DNA of 64,000 nucleotides from Pseudomonadota bacterium (GCA_021848465.1 JAJZUP010000004.1:1-64000), one strand, 5' to 3'; counted from the first letter of the stretch, positions 17,716-27,079 are shown. The notes: generated from the sequence alone by a model not told the origin. Translations and numbers: made by a program.

Positions 17716-19068
17716 TCAATGAAGGGTTGCCTCATCATCCACCCGGTACAGGTTATACCTGGCCCGGTAGAAGTCCGGGTCAATTTTCAGGGCGAAACTA
17801 AACTCCTGTCGCGCATCGGCGTAGCGTTGCGCGGCCAGGTAGGCCATGCCGAGGTTGTTGTGCACGCGGGCCTTGTTGGGGGATTGCCGCACGGTATCCT
17901 GCCAGAGTGAAATTTCATCCTGATAGGTGAAGTTGCGAGACAGGGTGAGGCCTCCAAGCAGTACGAGCAATGCCGTGGCGAATACCAACCGTGCGCGATG
18001 CTCAAACCATAACGATATTTCAATTGCCAGTACCAGGAATAGTGGCCAGCCGGCCAGGTACATTTCACGCTCATTCGCGATGTCGAGCCTGGGCAGCAGG
18101 ATATACAGCGGCAGCAGGTGCAGCAGCAGCCAGATGCCTGCGAAGCTTAGCCACGGGCGCGTTGTGCGGCAGGCCAGGATGACTCCGCTCAAGATGGCAA
18201 AGAGCAGCAGTGGCCACAGCAAGTCACCGAGCAGGGGATGCGACGGCAAGGCCGGGTCGATATTCAGCCAGAGCGGCAGCGCCCATTGCCTGAGCAGATA
18301 GGACAAGGCATAGAGCCGGGTAGCAAGGTTGTTTTGCAGGCTGTCGTGTGCCGCGCTGCGCTGCATTTCATGGAAGTAATGCGCGCTCGACAGGAAAAAC
18401 AATATCGTGATACCCGCCAGCAGCCAGACCGGCCATTGAGCGCGAATGCGCGTGTGCCAGGTGCCGCCGCAACAATACTCCCATGCCAGCAGGGCTGCTG
18501 GTAAGGTAATGGCGGTTTCCTTGGTAGCGAGTGCGCAGAGGAAAAACACCGGCGTCCACAGGTACAGGCGCCACGCGTTGCGCTGCATGCGTCCCGAAAC
18601 GTAGGCCAGCAGGGCTGCTAGGTAAAACAGCGTCATCAGTGAGCTGGAGCGGCCGCTGATATAGCTGACCGCCTCGGTGTGGATCGGGTGCAGGGCGAAC
18701 AGCAGCGCGGCGAGCAAGGGCGCATGCCGCAACTGCGCGGGAAATGTTTGATGCTGGATGAAACAGTGTGCCAGGCGATACACCAGCCAGGCATTGGTCA
18801 GGTGGATCAGCAGGTTGAGTGCGTGAAAGCCGAATGGCAACGGACTCAATGTCCAGTTCAGCGTGTAGCTCAGTTTGAGCAGCGGGCGGATGCCGCTGTT
18901 GAGGTGGGCGTACCACGCTTGCCAGTCGTGCACGGGCGGGAAGTCGACGATGACGTTGTAGTCGTCGAACTGGAAGCTGCCGGTGAGCGCATTGGCGTAG
19001 GCGAGCAGGACGGCCAGCGCGAGCAGTGCGAAGGAACGGTAGTCGGTCTCAGTGCGCAATGCGTGCAT
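17716..19068 (-). CDS. Polytopic GT-C-like membrane protein with C-terminal TPR
   Basis: A 450-residue inner-membrane protein with about 10 hydrophobic helices and a C-terminal tetratricopeptide repeat (from NKARVHNNLGMAYLAAQRYADARQEF). The N-terminal loop FDDYNVIVDFP resembles the Asp-containing first loop of GT-C glycosyltransferases and of the TMTC group, and the GRSSSLMTLFYLAALL segment is typical of the same group. A role in transfer of sugar from a lipid carrier is inference. Its start overlaps the upstream DD-peptidase gene by 20 bases, so the two are co-transcribed. Confidence 0.75.
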   Translation of the reverse strand: MHALRTETDYRSFALLALAVLLAYANALTGSFQFDDYNVIVDFPPVHDWQAWYAHLNSGIRPLLKLSYTLNWTLSPLPFGFHALNLLIHLTNAWLVYRLAHCFIQHQTFPAQLRHAPLLAALLFALHPIHTEAVSYISGRSSSLMTLFYLAALLAYVSGRMQRNAWRLYLWTPVFFLCALATKETAITLPAALLAWEYCCGGTWHTRIRAQWPVWLLAGITILFFLSSAHYFHEMQRSAAHDSLQNNLATRLYALSYLLRQWALPLWLNIDPALPSHPLLGDLLWPLLLFAILSGVILACRTTRPWLSFAGIWLLLHLLPLYILLPRLDIANEREMYLAGWPLFLVLAIEISLWFEHRARLVFATALLVLLGGLTLSRNFTYQDEISLWQDTVRQSPNKARVHNNLGMAYLAAQRYADARQEFSFALKIDPDFYRARYNLYRVDDEATLH

Positions 19069-19852
19069 GGTCGAAGGCCAGGTCGAGCATGTCCGCCGAA
19101 TCCCACCAGCGGTCTTTCCCGTGCAGCATTACCAGCAGCACCTCGTGCGTGTCGCGCTTGGCATACGCCACCAGGCATTTCCCGGCCTGCAGGGTGTAGC
19201 CGGTCTTGAGGCCGAGTGCGCCGGGATAACGCCCGATCAGCGCGTTTTTGTTATCGAGCTGGAAGTGCGTATTTCCGTCCACGGTGCTGATGGTGAGGTG
19301 TGCCTGAGCGCTGAGGTCGGGGACGGCGGGATGGTGCAATACGGCATGGGCCAGCAGGGCGAGGTCGTGCGCGCTGCTGTAATGGCCGGGGCTGTCATGG
19401 CCGCAGGCATTGACGAAGTGGGTGTCGTGCAGGCCCAGCAGTGCGGCGCGGCGATTCATGCGCGCGACAAACGCGGCCTGGTTGCCGGCCAGGTGGTCGG
19501 CCAGCGCGTGACAGGCATCGTTTGCCGAGGGGAGCATGGCGGCGGCCAGCAGGTCGTGCAGGCGGAATTGCTGGCCCGCCTTGAGATGCAGCAGCGAGCC
19601 GGTTTCCCGGGCTGCGCTGTTGCCGATGGTGACGACATCGTCCATGCGGCCCTGCTCAAGCGCCAGTAGCACGGTCATCAGTTTTGTCAGGCTGGCTTGC
19701 GGCAGGCGCCGGTCGGGTTGTCTGGCCCACAGCGGCTTGCCATCCAGCTCGACCAGGTAGGCTGCGGCAACCTGCGGAAACGGGTCGGGCTGCGCGGCGG
19801 CACAGGCACTGCCGCCCCACAGCCACAGCCCGATCAGGAGAAGCGCGCGCAC
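19049..19852 (-). CDS. D-alanyl-D-alanine carboxypeptidase/endopeptidase (peptidase S11)
   Basis: A 267-residue secreted low-molecular-weight penicillin-binding protein with a signal peptide (cleaved near ACAAAQ). It carries all three active-site motifs: SLTK at 54-57 (nucleophile Ser54), SAN at 109-111 and KTG near 217. It trims or cuts peptidoglycan stem peptides in the periplasm. It lacks the C-terminal domain of DacA/DacC and is closer in size to PbpG/DacF. It lies directly next to the DUF3617 gene, with no spacer. Confidence 0.9.
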   Translation of the reverse strand: MRALLLIGLWLWGGSACAAAQPDPFPQVAAAYLVELDGKPLWARQPDRRLPQASLTKLMTVLLALEQGRMDDVVTIGNSAARETGSLLHLKAGQQFRLHDLLAAAMLPSANDACHALADHLAGNQAAFVARMNRRAALLGLHDTHFVNACGHDSPGHYSSAHDLALLAHAVLHHPAVPDLSAQAHLTISTVDGNTHFQLDNKNALIGRYPGALGLKTGYTLQAGKCLVAYAKRDTHEVLLVMLHGKDRWWDSADMLDLAFDHARIAH

Positions 19853-20839
19853 TTAAAAGCCGAACAGGCCTTTCAGTTTTTTCGCGCCATCCAGGATTTG
19901 ACCGGAAGACGGCATGCCATTCGAACCGCCGTTATCGCCGGCCTTCGATGCAGCGCCTTCGTCCGCCGTGAAACTGCGGGTTCCTTTGGGGCCCTTGCCC
20001 TCCAGACAGCGCTTCAAATCTTCGGCGCGCGTCTCGGCGCTGTACTGGCGGCCCTCGCACTCCTTGCGGCGCTGTGCTTCGCGGAAGGCCTTGGCCTCGG
20101 CCGGGCAATAGCCGGAGAGATCGCTGTAGTTGCGCTCGTTGATGGTTTTGCAAATCTGGCGGGTGGTGCTGTCCATGTCGATATGGCACTCACGCGCCAC
20201 GCTGATCTGGACCCCGCGCATCTGGTCGTGCTGGAGCAGGGCGAGATAGGTGCGTGTGTCGCGCGGCGCATCCTTGCGCACATGCTCGCACAGTTGCTTG
20301 CCCTGTTCCGGGCAGGGCGTGTCCTTATTCAGGAACATCTCCGCGCCGCCGACCCAGTCGGCGGAAGAGCTGAAGTGCGAGGTATCGCAAATCTGCGCCT
20401 TCATTTTTTTGCCAGCCTCTTCGGTGTCGCAGCTGCTGCCGAGTTTTTTGCCGCTGAAATTCATGCTCATGTTCATGTCGCGGCCGTGCGACTTGCCCTC
20501 GAAGCGCATGCGGCCTTCATAACCGTTTGCGGTGACGGTCTGCTCGCCGCTGCCGGTCATGATCTCGCCGTTCTGGTTGCAGCGCGCCTTCCAGGTAGTC
20601 TTGTTGCCGCTGGTTTTGACATCGGTCATTTCGCAATCCTTGTTGCCGGAAGTGCGGCGCGGATCGCTTTCCTGCCCTTTCCCCATACATACTTTGCTGG
20701 TTGTGGCGGGCATGGCAAACGGCATGCCCGGCATTTCCATTTTGCTGGTGACTTCCCAGTATTCGCCCGGTGCGGCGAATGCCGCGTGGCAGGATAGTGT
20801 TGCGGATAGTGCAAGAACAGCCGAGATCAAACTTTTCAT
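19853..20839 (-). CDS. DUF3617 domain secreted protein
   Basis: A 328-residue protein with a signal peptide (cleavage after FAA at about residue 22). The DUF3617 domain begins with PGEYWEVTSKMEMPGMPF and contains the typical CMGKG and CEMTDVKTSGNKTTW segments. The C-terminal half is cysteine-rich with basic helices. The function of DUF3617 proteins is not established. The stop codon is immediately followed by the peptidase start region, so it is probably the first gene of the operon 20,839-17,716. Confidence 0.85.
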   Translation of the reverse strand: MKSLISAVLALSATLSCHAAFAAPGEYWEVTSKMEMPGMPFAMPATTSKVCMGKGQESDPRRTSGNKDCEMTDVKTSGNKTTWKARCNQNGEIMTGSGEQTVTANGYEGRMRFEGKSHGRDMNMSMNFSGKKLGSSCDTEEAGKKMKAQICDTSHFSSSADWVGGAEMFLNKDTPCPEQGKQLCEHVRKDAPRDTRTYLALLQHDQMRGVQISVARECHIDMDSTTRQICKTINERNYSDLSGYCPAEAKAFREAQRRKECEGRQYSAETRAEDLKRCLEGKGPKGTRSFTADEGAASKAGDNGGSNGMPSSGQILDGAKKLKGLFGF

Positions 20840-20920
20840 GTTAGCCCCCTGAAGTTGGTTTTTTATGCTGCGTGCATCGGGCGGATTGTTGGCTTTCCCG
20901 GGAAAGCCGTCAAGCAGGTG

Positions 20921-21430
20921 TTAGCGGGAGCCCTTGAGCAGGGTCTGGAGGCGTTGCGCCAGCCGGTGCAGGCGCTGCTTCATGTGCTGGTAGGCCGGCC
21001 ACTGGTCGAGATAGGCGTGGATGCGGTTGCGGTAGTACATGACGCGATTGTAGAGCCGCACAAACCAGGCGAGCCGCATCAGCGCCGGGCGCGTCAGGTT
21101 GAAGATGCGCGCAAACAGTGCCATGCCGACAAATTTTGCCGCCAGCAGGATGCCGCTGCCGAGCAGCCAATGCCCGTGCTCCAGCTCATGCAGCGCCAGT
21201 AATTTGGCGGGGATCAGCGTCAGCGTCGGCAGCGAAAAGGCAAACAGGGCGCCGTAAGGCGGCAGGGCCGCGATGCGGCGTTCGACGGCGCGCACCAGCC
21301 GCAATGCACTGAGCCGCGCCATGCGCGCGGCGGTCCAGTCCCAGATGGCTTCCTCGATCAGGAAAACCAGCGCCAGCGTCCAGGTGAACGGGGCCAACAG
21401 CCATTTCTTGAGTTCGCGCATACCGGGCAT
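20921..21430 (-). CDS. Hypothetical inner-membrane protein
   Basis: About 169 residues from the ATG at 21430 (an alternative ATG is at 21421). It has two to three hydrophobic stretches (FTWTLALVFLIEEAIWDW; LFAFSLPTLTLIPAKLLAL; GSGILLAAKFVGMALFARIF) and a basic, Arg-rich C-terminus. I do not recognise the family by name, but the pattern resembles small conserved membrane proteins of betaproteobacteria. The frame stays open much further upstream, but that part is antisense to the exonuclease gene. No clear ribosome site supports either start. Confidence 0.6.
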   Translation of the reverse strand: MPGMRELKKWLLAPFTWTLALVFLIEEAIWDWTAARMARLSALRLVRAVERRIAALPPYGALFAFSLPTLTLIPAKLLALHELEHGHWLLGSGILLAAKFVGMALFARIFNLTRPALMRLAWFVRLYNRVMYYRNRIHAYLDQWPAYQHMKQRLHRLAQRLQTLLKGSR

Positions 21431-21502
21431 GGAGAATTGGAGGCCGGATTGTAGCAATGCTTTGGTAGAATCACGCCCTGAATTTTTGTTTGGCCTGCCG
21501 AC

Positions 21503-22285
21503 ATGAACCCGACTCTTGTATTTGATATTGAAACCATCCCCGACATTGCCGGGTTGCGCGCTTTGTACGAACTCGATGCGGCGATCACGGACCGGGATGT
21601 GGCGGAAATGGCCTTCCAGATGCGCCGCCAGAAGACCGGCAGCGATTTCCTGCCGCACCATTTGCAGAAGGTCGCCGCCATCTCCTGCGTGCTGCGCGAG
21701 GGCGACAACTTCAAGGTATGGTCGCTGGGCGAACCCGGCGAGGACGAGGGCAGCCTGATCAAGCGCTTCTTCGACGGCATCGAAAAATACACGCCGCAGC
21801 TGGTGAGCTGGAACGGTGGCGGCTTCGACCTGCCGGTGTTGCACTATCGCGGCCTGATCCACGGCATCCAGTGCCCGCGCTATTGGGATATGGGCGAGGA
21901 CGACCGCGACTTCAAGTGGAACAACTACATCAGCCGTTACCACACGCGTCACCTCGACCTGATGGACTTGCTCGCGATGTACACCGGCCGCGCCAATGCG
22001 CCGCTGGATGAGCTGGCCAAGCTGATCGGCTTCCCCGGCAAGCTGGGCATGGACGGCAGCAAGGTGTGGGATGCCTACCAGGACGGCAAGCTGGAAGAAA
22101 TCCGCAACTATTGCGAGACCGACGTGGTGAACACCTGGCTGGTGTTTGCGCGCTTCCAGTTGATGCGCGGGCAATTCACCCCGGCACGCTACGAGCAGGA
22201 GCTGGAACTGGTACGCAGCGTATTGGCGAAGTCGGATGTGCCGCACTGGAAGGAATACCTGGCCGCGTGGCCGGCAAGAAAATAA
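21503..22285 (+). CDS. Predicted 3'-5' exonuclease, PolB-like (DEDD superfamily)
   Basis: A 260-residue cytoplasmic exonuclease-fold protein. Exo I is FDIETIPD (Asp and Glu metal ligands, residues 8-15). Exo II is in LVSWNGGGFDLPVL, and the third motif is YCETDVVNTWLVFARF. It resembles the stand-alone proofreading-like domain of family B polymerases (DNA_pol_B_exo2). The polymerase domain is absent, as is normal for this family. It is divergent from the membrane protein on the left. A BIME array follows. Confidence 0.88.
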   Translation: MNPTLVFDIETIPDIAGLRALYELDAAITDRDVAEMAFQMRRQKTGSDFLPHHLQKVAAISCVLREGDNFKVWSLGEPGEDEGSLIKRFFDGIEKYTPQLVSWNGGGFDLPVLHYRGLIHGIQCPRYWDMGEDDRDFKWNNYISRYHTRHLDLMDLLAMYTGRANAPLDELAKLIGFPGKLGMDGSKVWDAYQDGKLEEIRNYCETDVVNTWLVFARFQLMRGQFTPARYEQELELVRSVLAKSDVPHWKEYLAAWPARK

Positions 22286-22326
22286 TTTGGCATTTCCGCC
22301 CAGGCCCTTCGGCGAAGTGAGGGTTT

Positions 22327-22609
22327 GTAGGAGCGGCTTCAGCCTCGAAGAGTAGAGGGTGCATGGTGTGCATTCGCGGCTAAAGCCGCTCCCACAGGGT
22401 GCGGCGGTTTTCGTAGGAGCGGCTTCAGCCGCGAAGGGTAGAGGGTGCATGGTGTGCATTCGCGGCTAAAGTCGCTCCCACAGGGTGCGACGGTTTTCGT
22501 AGGAGCGGCTTCAGCCGCGAAGAGTAGAGGGTGCATGGTATGCATTCGCGGCTAAAGCCGCTCCCACAGGGTGTGGCGGTTTTCGTAGGAGCGGCTTTAG
22601 CCGCGAAGG
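22327..22609. repeat. Tandem BIME/REP array, three 86-bp units plus a partial fourth
   Basis: The REP head GTAGGAGCGGCTTCAGCCGC starts at 22327, 22413, 22499 and 22585, exactly 86 bp apart. Each full unit holds a forward REP, a 20-odd-base linker with GTGCATGGTRTGCATTCG, and an inverted REP (CGGCTAAAGCCGCTCCCAC). Units differ at a few positions only. REP/BIME units of this type are moved by RayT-like transposases and can form hairpins at mRNA 3' ends. No transposase gene is nearby. Confidence 0.93.
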
Positions 22610-22663
22610 GTTGTGTTGTGCAATGTGCTGAAGTCACCAGCCATTGCAGGTAACGAGAATCTT

Positions 22664-23992
22664 ATGTCTGAAAATATATCGCAAAAAAACGCTGTCGTTG
22701 TCGAATCGCTGGACCAGGAAGGGCGCGGCATTGCGCATAACGACGGCAAGGTGATCTTCATCGACGGCGCCATCACGGGTGAACTGGTGACCTATGCGCC
22801 GTATCGCAAGAAGCCCAGTTTCGAGAATGCGCAGTTGCTCAGCGTCCTCAGGCCGTCCGGCATGCGCGTGCAGCCCAAGTGCATCCATTTCGGCGTGTGC
22901 GGCGGCTGCTCCATGCAGCATCTCGACATAGCGGCGCAGGTGGCGGTGAAGCAGCGCATCCTCGAAGACAACCTCGAACGCATCGGCAAGGTGGAGCCGG
23001 AGACCATCCTGCCGCCGATCCACGGCATGCCCTGGGGCTACCGCCAGCGCGCGCGCCTCTCGGTGCGTTATGTGCAGAAGAAGGGCAAGGTGCTGGTCGG
23101 CTTCCACGAAAAGCGCAGCAGCTTTGTCGCCGACATGACGCGCTGCGAAATCCTGCCGCCGAAAATTTCCGCGCTGATTCCCAAGCTCTCCGAACTTGTC
23201 GAGGGGCTGTCCATCCGCGAACGTTTGCCGCAGATCGAGGTGGCCTGTGGCGACAAGGTGGACGTGCTGGTGATCCGCAACATGGAGCCGCTGACCGCGC
23301 AGGACGAAGACACGCTGCGTGCGTTTGCCGATCGCCATGCCATCCAGTTCTGGCTGCAACCGAAGGGGCCGGACACGGTCGTGCCTTTCTATCCGCTAAC
23401 CGTGCCGCAGCTCACTTACACCCTGCCCGAATTCAGCGTCGAGATGCCGTTCGCACCGACCGAGTTCACACAGGTCAACCACCAGCTCAACCGCGTGATG
23501 GTGCATCGCGCCTTGCGCCTGCTCGATCCACAGCCGGGCGAACGCATCGCCGATTTCTTCTGCGGCCTGGGCAACTTTACCCTGCCCATCGCCAGGAGCG
23601 GTGCGCAGGTGTTGGGTATCGAAGGCAGCCCGGCGCTGGTCAAGCGCGGCCAGCAGGGCGCGGCGCACAACGGTCTGAGTGAGCGTACGACATTCATGGC
23701 GATGAACCTGTTCGAGATGAACGAGGAAGAATTGAGGAAGCTGGGCGCGTTCGATAAATGGCTGGTCGATCCGCCGCGCGACGGCGCCATCGAGTTGGTG
23801 AAATCCATCACAGAAACGACTGCCCCGCAGCGCATCGTGTATGTGAGCTGCAATCCCGCCACGCTGGCGCGCGATGCCGAAGTGCTTGTGCACGTGAAGG
23901 GCTACGCGTTGAAAGCGGCTGGCGTGATGAACATGTTCCCGCAGACTTCGCATGTGGAGTCCATCGCGGTGTTCGAAAAAATAGCCGGCTAG
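22664..23992 (+). CDS. rlmD: 23S rRNA (uracil-1939-C5)-methyltransferase RlmD
   Basis: From the ATG at 22664 this is 442 residues. An N-terminal TRAM domain (residues about 5-62) is followed by an iron-sulfur cluster segment with the cysteines of [15 protein letters not shown]. The SAM-dependent methyltransferase domain has [14 protein letters not shown] (SAM loop) and the catalytic cysteine in [13 protein letters not shown]. The frame is open to 22613 inside the BIME array, but that extension has no conserved residues. Confidence 0.94.
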   Translation: MSENISQKNAVVVESLDQEGRGIAHNDGKVIFIDGAITGELVTYAPYRKKPSFENAQLLSVLRPSGMRVQPKCIHFGVCGGCSMQHLDIAAQVAVKQRILEDNLERIGKVEPETILPPIHGMPWGYRQRARLSVRYVQKKGKVLVGFHEKRSSFVADMTRCEILPPKISALIPKLSELVEGLSIRERLPQIEVACGDKVDVLVIRNMEPLTAQDEDTLRAFADRHAIQFWLQPKGPDTVVPFYPLTVPQLTYTLPEFSVEMPFAPTEFTQVNHQLNRVMVHRALRLLDPQPGERIADFFCGLGNFTLPIARSGAQVLGIEGSPALVKRGQQGAAHNGLSERTTFMAMNLFEMNEEELRKLGAFDKWLVDPPRDGAIELVKSITETTAPQRIVYVSCNPATLARDAEVLVHVKGYALKAAGVMNMFPQTSHVESIAVFEKIAG

Positions 23993-24000
23993 GGGCGGAG

Positions 24001-24702
24001 ATGTTGCGCGGTAAGAAAATCATAATAGTGGGCGGAGGTTCTGGTATTGGCTTGGCCGTGGCGCAACAAGCTACCGCCGCAGGGGCTGAAGTTGTCATCG
24101 CATCGCGTGACCTGGACAAGCTCAAGCAGGCCGCAGAAAAAATTGGCAAGGATGTCCGGTTCGAGCAGGTCGATGTGTGTAGCGAGCATTCCGTGACCGA
24201 ATTTTTCCACAGGGTGGGAGAGTTCGATCACTTGGCCGCGACAATCAAACCCCAGCTTCCATCCGGCAAGTTTTTGCAGAATGAAACCGAGGCCGCGATG
24301 GCGGCGTTTGACGCGAAATTCTGGGGGCAATATCGCTTGCTCAAACACGCGGTTGGCCAAGTGCGGGAAGGTGGCTCCATGGTGTTGACTTCCGGCATTG
24401 CTGCGGCGCGCAGTTACGATGGGTATTCCGCGGTGAGCGCGATGAATGCGGCGACGGAGGCATTGGTGAAAGCCGTAGCCCTTGAGTTGGCGCCGGTACG
24501 CGTGAATGCGGTGTGCCCCGGCTTTGTGGATACCACGCCACCTGCGGCAGGGAGTCTACAGTACGTGAAAAATATTTCTCCCCGCCTGCCGTTGGACAGG
24601 TTGGGGCACGCCGATGAAATTGCGGAGGCTTACCTGTACCTGTTCGGAAACACTTATTCCACGGGTACGGTGGTCGTGGTGGATGGCGGGGCAGTATGTT
24701 GA
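24001..24702 (+). CDS. Short-chain dehydrogenase/reductase with altered active site
   Basis: A 233-residue Rossmann-fold protein with the cofactor loop GGGSGIGLA near residue 12 and the ending GTVVVVDGGAV typical of classical SDRs. The catalytic tyrosine segment reads DGYSAVSAMNAATEAL. The position of the catalytic lysine (YxxxK) is therefore a serine, which is unusual and may mean altered or lost catalysis. The upstream Asn and Ser are less clear. It begins eight bases after rlmD and probably shares its transcript. Substrate unknown. Confidence 0.82.
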   Translation: MLRGKKIIIVGGGSGIGLAVAQQATAAGAEVVIASRDLDKLKQAAEKIGKDVRFEQVDVCSEHSVTEFFHRVGEFDHLAATIKPQLPSGKFLQNETEAAMAAFDAKFWGQYRLLKHAVGQVREGGSMVLTSGIAAARSYDGYSAVSAMNAATEALVKAVALELAPVRVNAVCPGFVDTTPPAAGSLQYVKNISPRLPLDRLGHADEIAEAYLYLFGNTYSTGTVVVVDGGAVC

Positions 24703-24728
24703 CCGCACTGTGAACCTGGAGTGAAAGC

Positions 24729-25118
24729 ATGCCTGTTGCCAGGATAGAAACGCGTAAACATTGGCCACTAGAGCAGGTTCAGGCCATCATGGATGCGGTC
24801 TATCTTGCCCAGCGCGAAGCGCTGAAAGTGCCCGAGCATGACCGGCAGATACGCTACATCGAACACCGGCCTGAGCATTTCCATGTACCGCCCGGCAAGA
24901 CGGAGAATTACACACTGATCGAAATCACGTTGTTTGCGGGACGGTCGTTGGAGGCCAAGCACAACTTGTACCGCGAGATAGTGAAAAGGCTGGGCGCAAT
25001 CGGCATTGCGCCGGAAGATGTATTCATTGTGCTGCATGAGGAACCGCTCGATAACTGGGGCATACGGGGCGGCGTGCCGGCGTCGGAAGTTGATTTGGGA
25101 TTCAAGGTGAATGTATGA
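24729..25118 (+). CDS. Tautomerase-family protein
   Basis: A 129-residue protein of the 4-oxalocrotonate tautomerase superfamily, long form. The N-terminal Met is followed by Pro2, the usual catalytic base of the family. The family-like ITLFAGRSLEAKHNLYREIV and PPEDVFIVLHEEPLDNWGI-like segments are present (here APEDVFIVLHEEP). The enzyme's own substrate is unknown. Its stop overlaps the next ATG (ATGA), so translation is coupled to the rhodanese gene. Confidence 0.85.
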   Translation: MPVARIETRKHWPLEQVQAIMDAVYLAQREALKVPEHDRQIRYIEHRPEHFHVPPGKTENYTLIEITLFAGRSLEAKHNLYREIVKRLGAIGIAPEDVFIVLHEEPLDNWGIRGGVPASEVDLGFKVNV

Positions 25119-25579
25119 AACGTTATGATGACTTGGTTGCCGATTCATTGGTGCGTGTAAAGGAAGTTACGCCGTGGGATTTCGGTAAGCGTTACCAGAT
25201 AGGCGATGTGCCGCTGTTGCTGGATGTACGCGAACCCGTCGAATTTGCAGCCTTGCATATCCCCGGCTCCATCAACGTGCCGCGAGGAATTCTGGAGCAA
25301 TCCTGCGAATGGGATTACGACGAGACCGTGCCGGAGCTGGTGCAGGGGCGTGCACGCGAGATCGTGGTGATCTGTCGTTCCGGCAAGCGCTCGGTGCTAG
25401 CAGCGGACGTGATGCAGCAGATGGGGTTTACCAACGTAGTGTCACTCAAGCTCGGCATTCGCGGCTGGAACGATGCTGAGCTGCCGCTACAAGATGCGGC
25501 GGGCAGCTCGGTGGATGCTGATGCCGGGGATGAGATTCTGGCGTCGCGGGTGAGGGCGGAGCAGCGGAAGCCGAAATAA
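25115..25579 (+). CDS. Rhodanese-like domain protein
   Basis: A 154-residue cytoplasmic protein with one rhodanese domain (LLLDVREPVEFAALHIPGS at about 38) and the active loop CRSGKRS, so the catalytic cysteine is present. The C-terminal 30 residues are an acidic, low-complexity tail. It overlaps the tautomerase stop by four bases. It would move sulfane sulfur or act as a phosphatase-like rhodanese; the substrate is not evident. Confidence 0.87.
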   Translation: MKRYDDLVADSLVRVKEVTPWDFGKRYQIGDVPLLLDVREPVEFAALHIPGSINVPRGILEQSCEWDYDETVPELVQGRAREIVVICRSGKRSVLAADVMQQMGFTNVVSLKLGIRGWNDAELPLQDAAGSSVDADAGDEILASRVRAEQRKPK

Positions 25580-25720
25580 TTGGGCGTGGTTGTTCGGTGT
25601 GAGTTGGCTGAATTTCGGCCATTTCAGACTTTAAGCGCGGCACCATATAAGGCTGATAATATAACAACAGCGGACGCTGATAGGTTCCAAATAACCAATC
25701 GAAATAGCAGAGGAGCAGAA

Positions 25721-26140
25721 GTGAGTTGGCAACTATTGGCAATAGGTTCTGCATTCTTCGCCGGATTAACAGCAATTTTCGGCAAGATTGGTGTTGAGGG
25801 AATAAACTCAAATTTGGCAACGTTCATTAGAACGGCGGTTATTCTTGTAATGACAGCCGGGGTGGTGACATTTCGTGGAGAGTGGGAGTTACCAAAGCAC
25901 ATTGAGCTTAAACCAGCTGCATTTCTTGTGCTCTCTGCCTTTGCAACAGGTTTTTCATGGCTCTTATATTTTCGCGCACTTCAGCTTGCACCTGCTTCAA
26001 AGGTTGCACCCATTGATAAATTGAGTGTCGGTTTCGCAATAGTGCTAGCGGTTATTTTTTTAGGGGAACCATTAACTCCCAAGGTGGCACTGGGAGGCCT
26101 ACTTGTTCTATCTGGGGCATTGATTCTGGCGTTGCCATAA
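25721..26140 (+). CDS. EamA-family small transporter
   Basis: From GTG 25721 (GAGGAG five bases upstream) this is a 139-residue protein with about five hydrophobic segments forming one EamA domain, roughly half the size of a full drug/metabolite transporter. Such single-domain members probably work as dimers. The LQLAPASKVAPIDKLSVGFAI segment is characteristic. Base composition here is clearly more AT-rich than in the rhodanese gene before it, and the same is true of the two genes that follow, suggesting a separate origin. Confidence 0.83.
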   Translation: MSWQLLAIGSAFFAGLTAIFGKIGVEGINSNLATFIRTAVILVMTAGVVTFRGEWELPKHIELKPAAFLVLSAFATGFSWLLYFRALQLAPASKVAPIDKLSVGFAIVLAVIFLGEPLTPKVALGGLLVLSGALILALP

Positions 26141-26260
26141 TCTCATGCCTGCTGTTGCGATACCCTCATCACAGTTTATCCTGAGTAGTCAGAAATAATA
26201 TGAACTTAATGATCAAGTGATAGCCTCACAATTTGATATTAACTTGCCGTGAGACCCAAA

Positions 26261-27019
26261 ATGCAGAATGCAGCCGAATTAACCTATAGCAAAGTACCAG
26301 AAGTCACATTGATTTTCTGGATCATCAAAGTTCTCGCTACTACTCTAGGCGAAACTGGCGGTGATGCACTGTCGATGTCACTGAATCTTGGTTATCTTAT
26401 AAGCACTGGGGTTTTCGCCATAATCTTCTTGGCAGCGGTCATGGTGCAAATTAACGCGAAGAAATTTCACCCTGTTATCTACTGGACGACCATTATTGCC
26501 ACCACTACAGTCGGAACAACATTGGCCGACTTTGCAGACCGCTCGCTAGGAATCGGCTATGCGGGTGGCACCGCCCTGCTTTTAGCATTACTAGTGTCCT
26601 CACTATTTATTTGGCATCGCACGCTTGGCACTGTAGCGGTGGATAGTGTGAGCTCGCCGAAATCCGAGATGTTCTATTGGGTGACGATAATGTTCTCTCA
26701 GACACTTGGAACGGCGCTTGGTGATTGGACAGCTGACACTGAGGGGCTTGGATATGAAGGTGGCATTGTATTGTTTGGGACTCTGCTCGCTCTGATCGCA
26801 GCGCTTTATTATTCTAAGAAGCTTTCCAACACCATTCTGTTCTGGGCAGCCTTCATTCTGACGCGTCCGCTTGGCGCTGTGGTTGGCGATTTTCTGGATA
26901 AACCTATCGCCAATGGCGGCCTTGCGTTAAGCCGGTATTCCGCCTCGGCGGCCCTAGTGGCAATGATTGTCTTTTTTATATTCGTATTCCCGCATCGACC
27001 TGCACAAAAACAACACTGA
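26261..27019 (+). CDS. COG4705-family membrane protein with four internal repeats
   Basis: A 252-residue polytopic protein (about eight hydrophobic helices) starting at ATG 26261 (a GTG at 26249 is in frame). It has four internal repeats, each starting with a helix and ending in a (T/P)xG...D motif: TLGETGGDALS, TVGTTLADFAD, TLGTALGDWTA and PLGAVVGDFLD. In each the acidic residue sits just after a membrane helix, so a ring of carboxylates could line a pore or cation site. Function of this family is not established. Gene composition is AT-rich relative to the flanks. Confidence 0.75.
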   Translation: MQNAAELTYSKVPEVTLIFWIIKVLATTLGETGGDALSMSLNLGYLISTGVFAIIFLAAVMVQINAKKFHPVIYWTTIIATTTVGTTLADFADRSLGIGYAGGTALLLALLVSSLFIWHRTLGTVAVDSVSSPKSEMFYWVTIMFSQTLGTALGDWTADTEGLGYEGGIVLFGTLLALIAALYYSKKLSNTILFWAAFILTRPLGAVVGDFLDKPIANGGLALSRYSASAALVAMIVFFIFVFPHRPAQKQH

Positions 27020-27079
27020 ATACCTTTTGGCCAGTGATGAGTGGACTATCGCCATGCTTACTTGTATAGAGATCGTGCC

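Noticed and set aside
19697..20797. A 366-residue plus-strand frame across the DUF3617 and DD-peptidase genes
   Set aside because: The minus-strand genes are well supported; the frame is an antisense shadow.
21431..22459. Upstream extension of the minus-strand frame at 20921 through the exonuclease gene and BIME array
   Set aside because: Only the last 169 codons have a membrane-protein pattern; the rest is antisense to the exonuclease.
22327..22609. The regular repeats as a CRISPR array
   Set aside because: Units are 86 bp with internal inverted REPs and no unique spacers; this is a BIME array.
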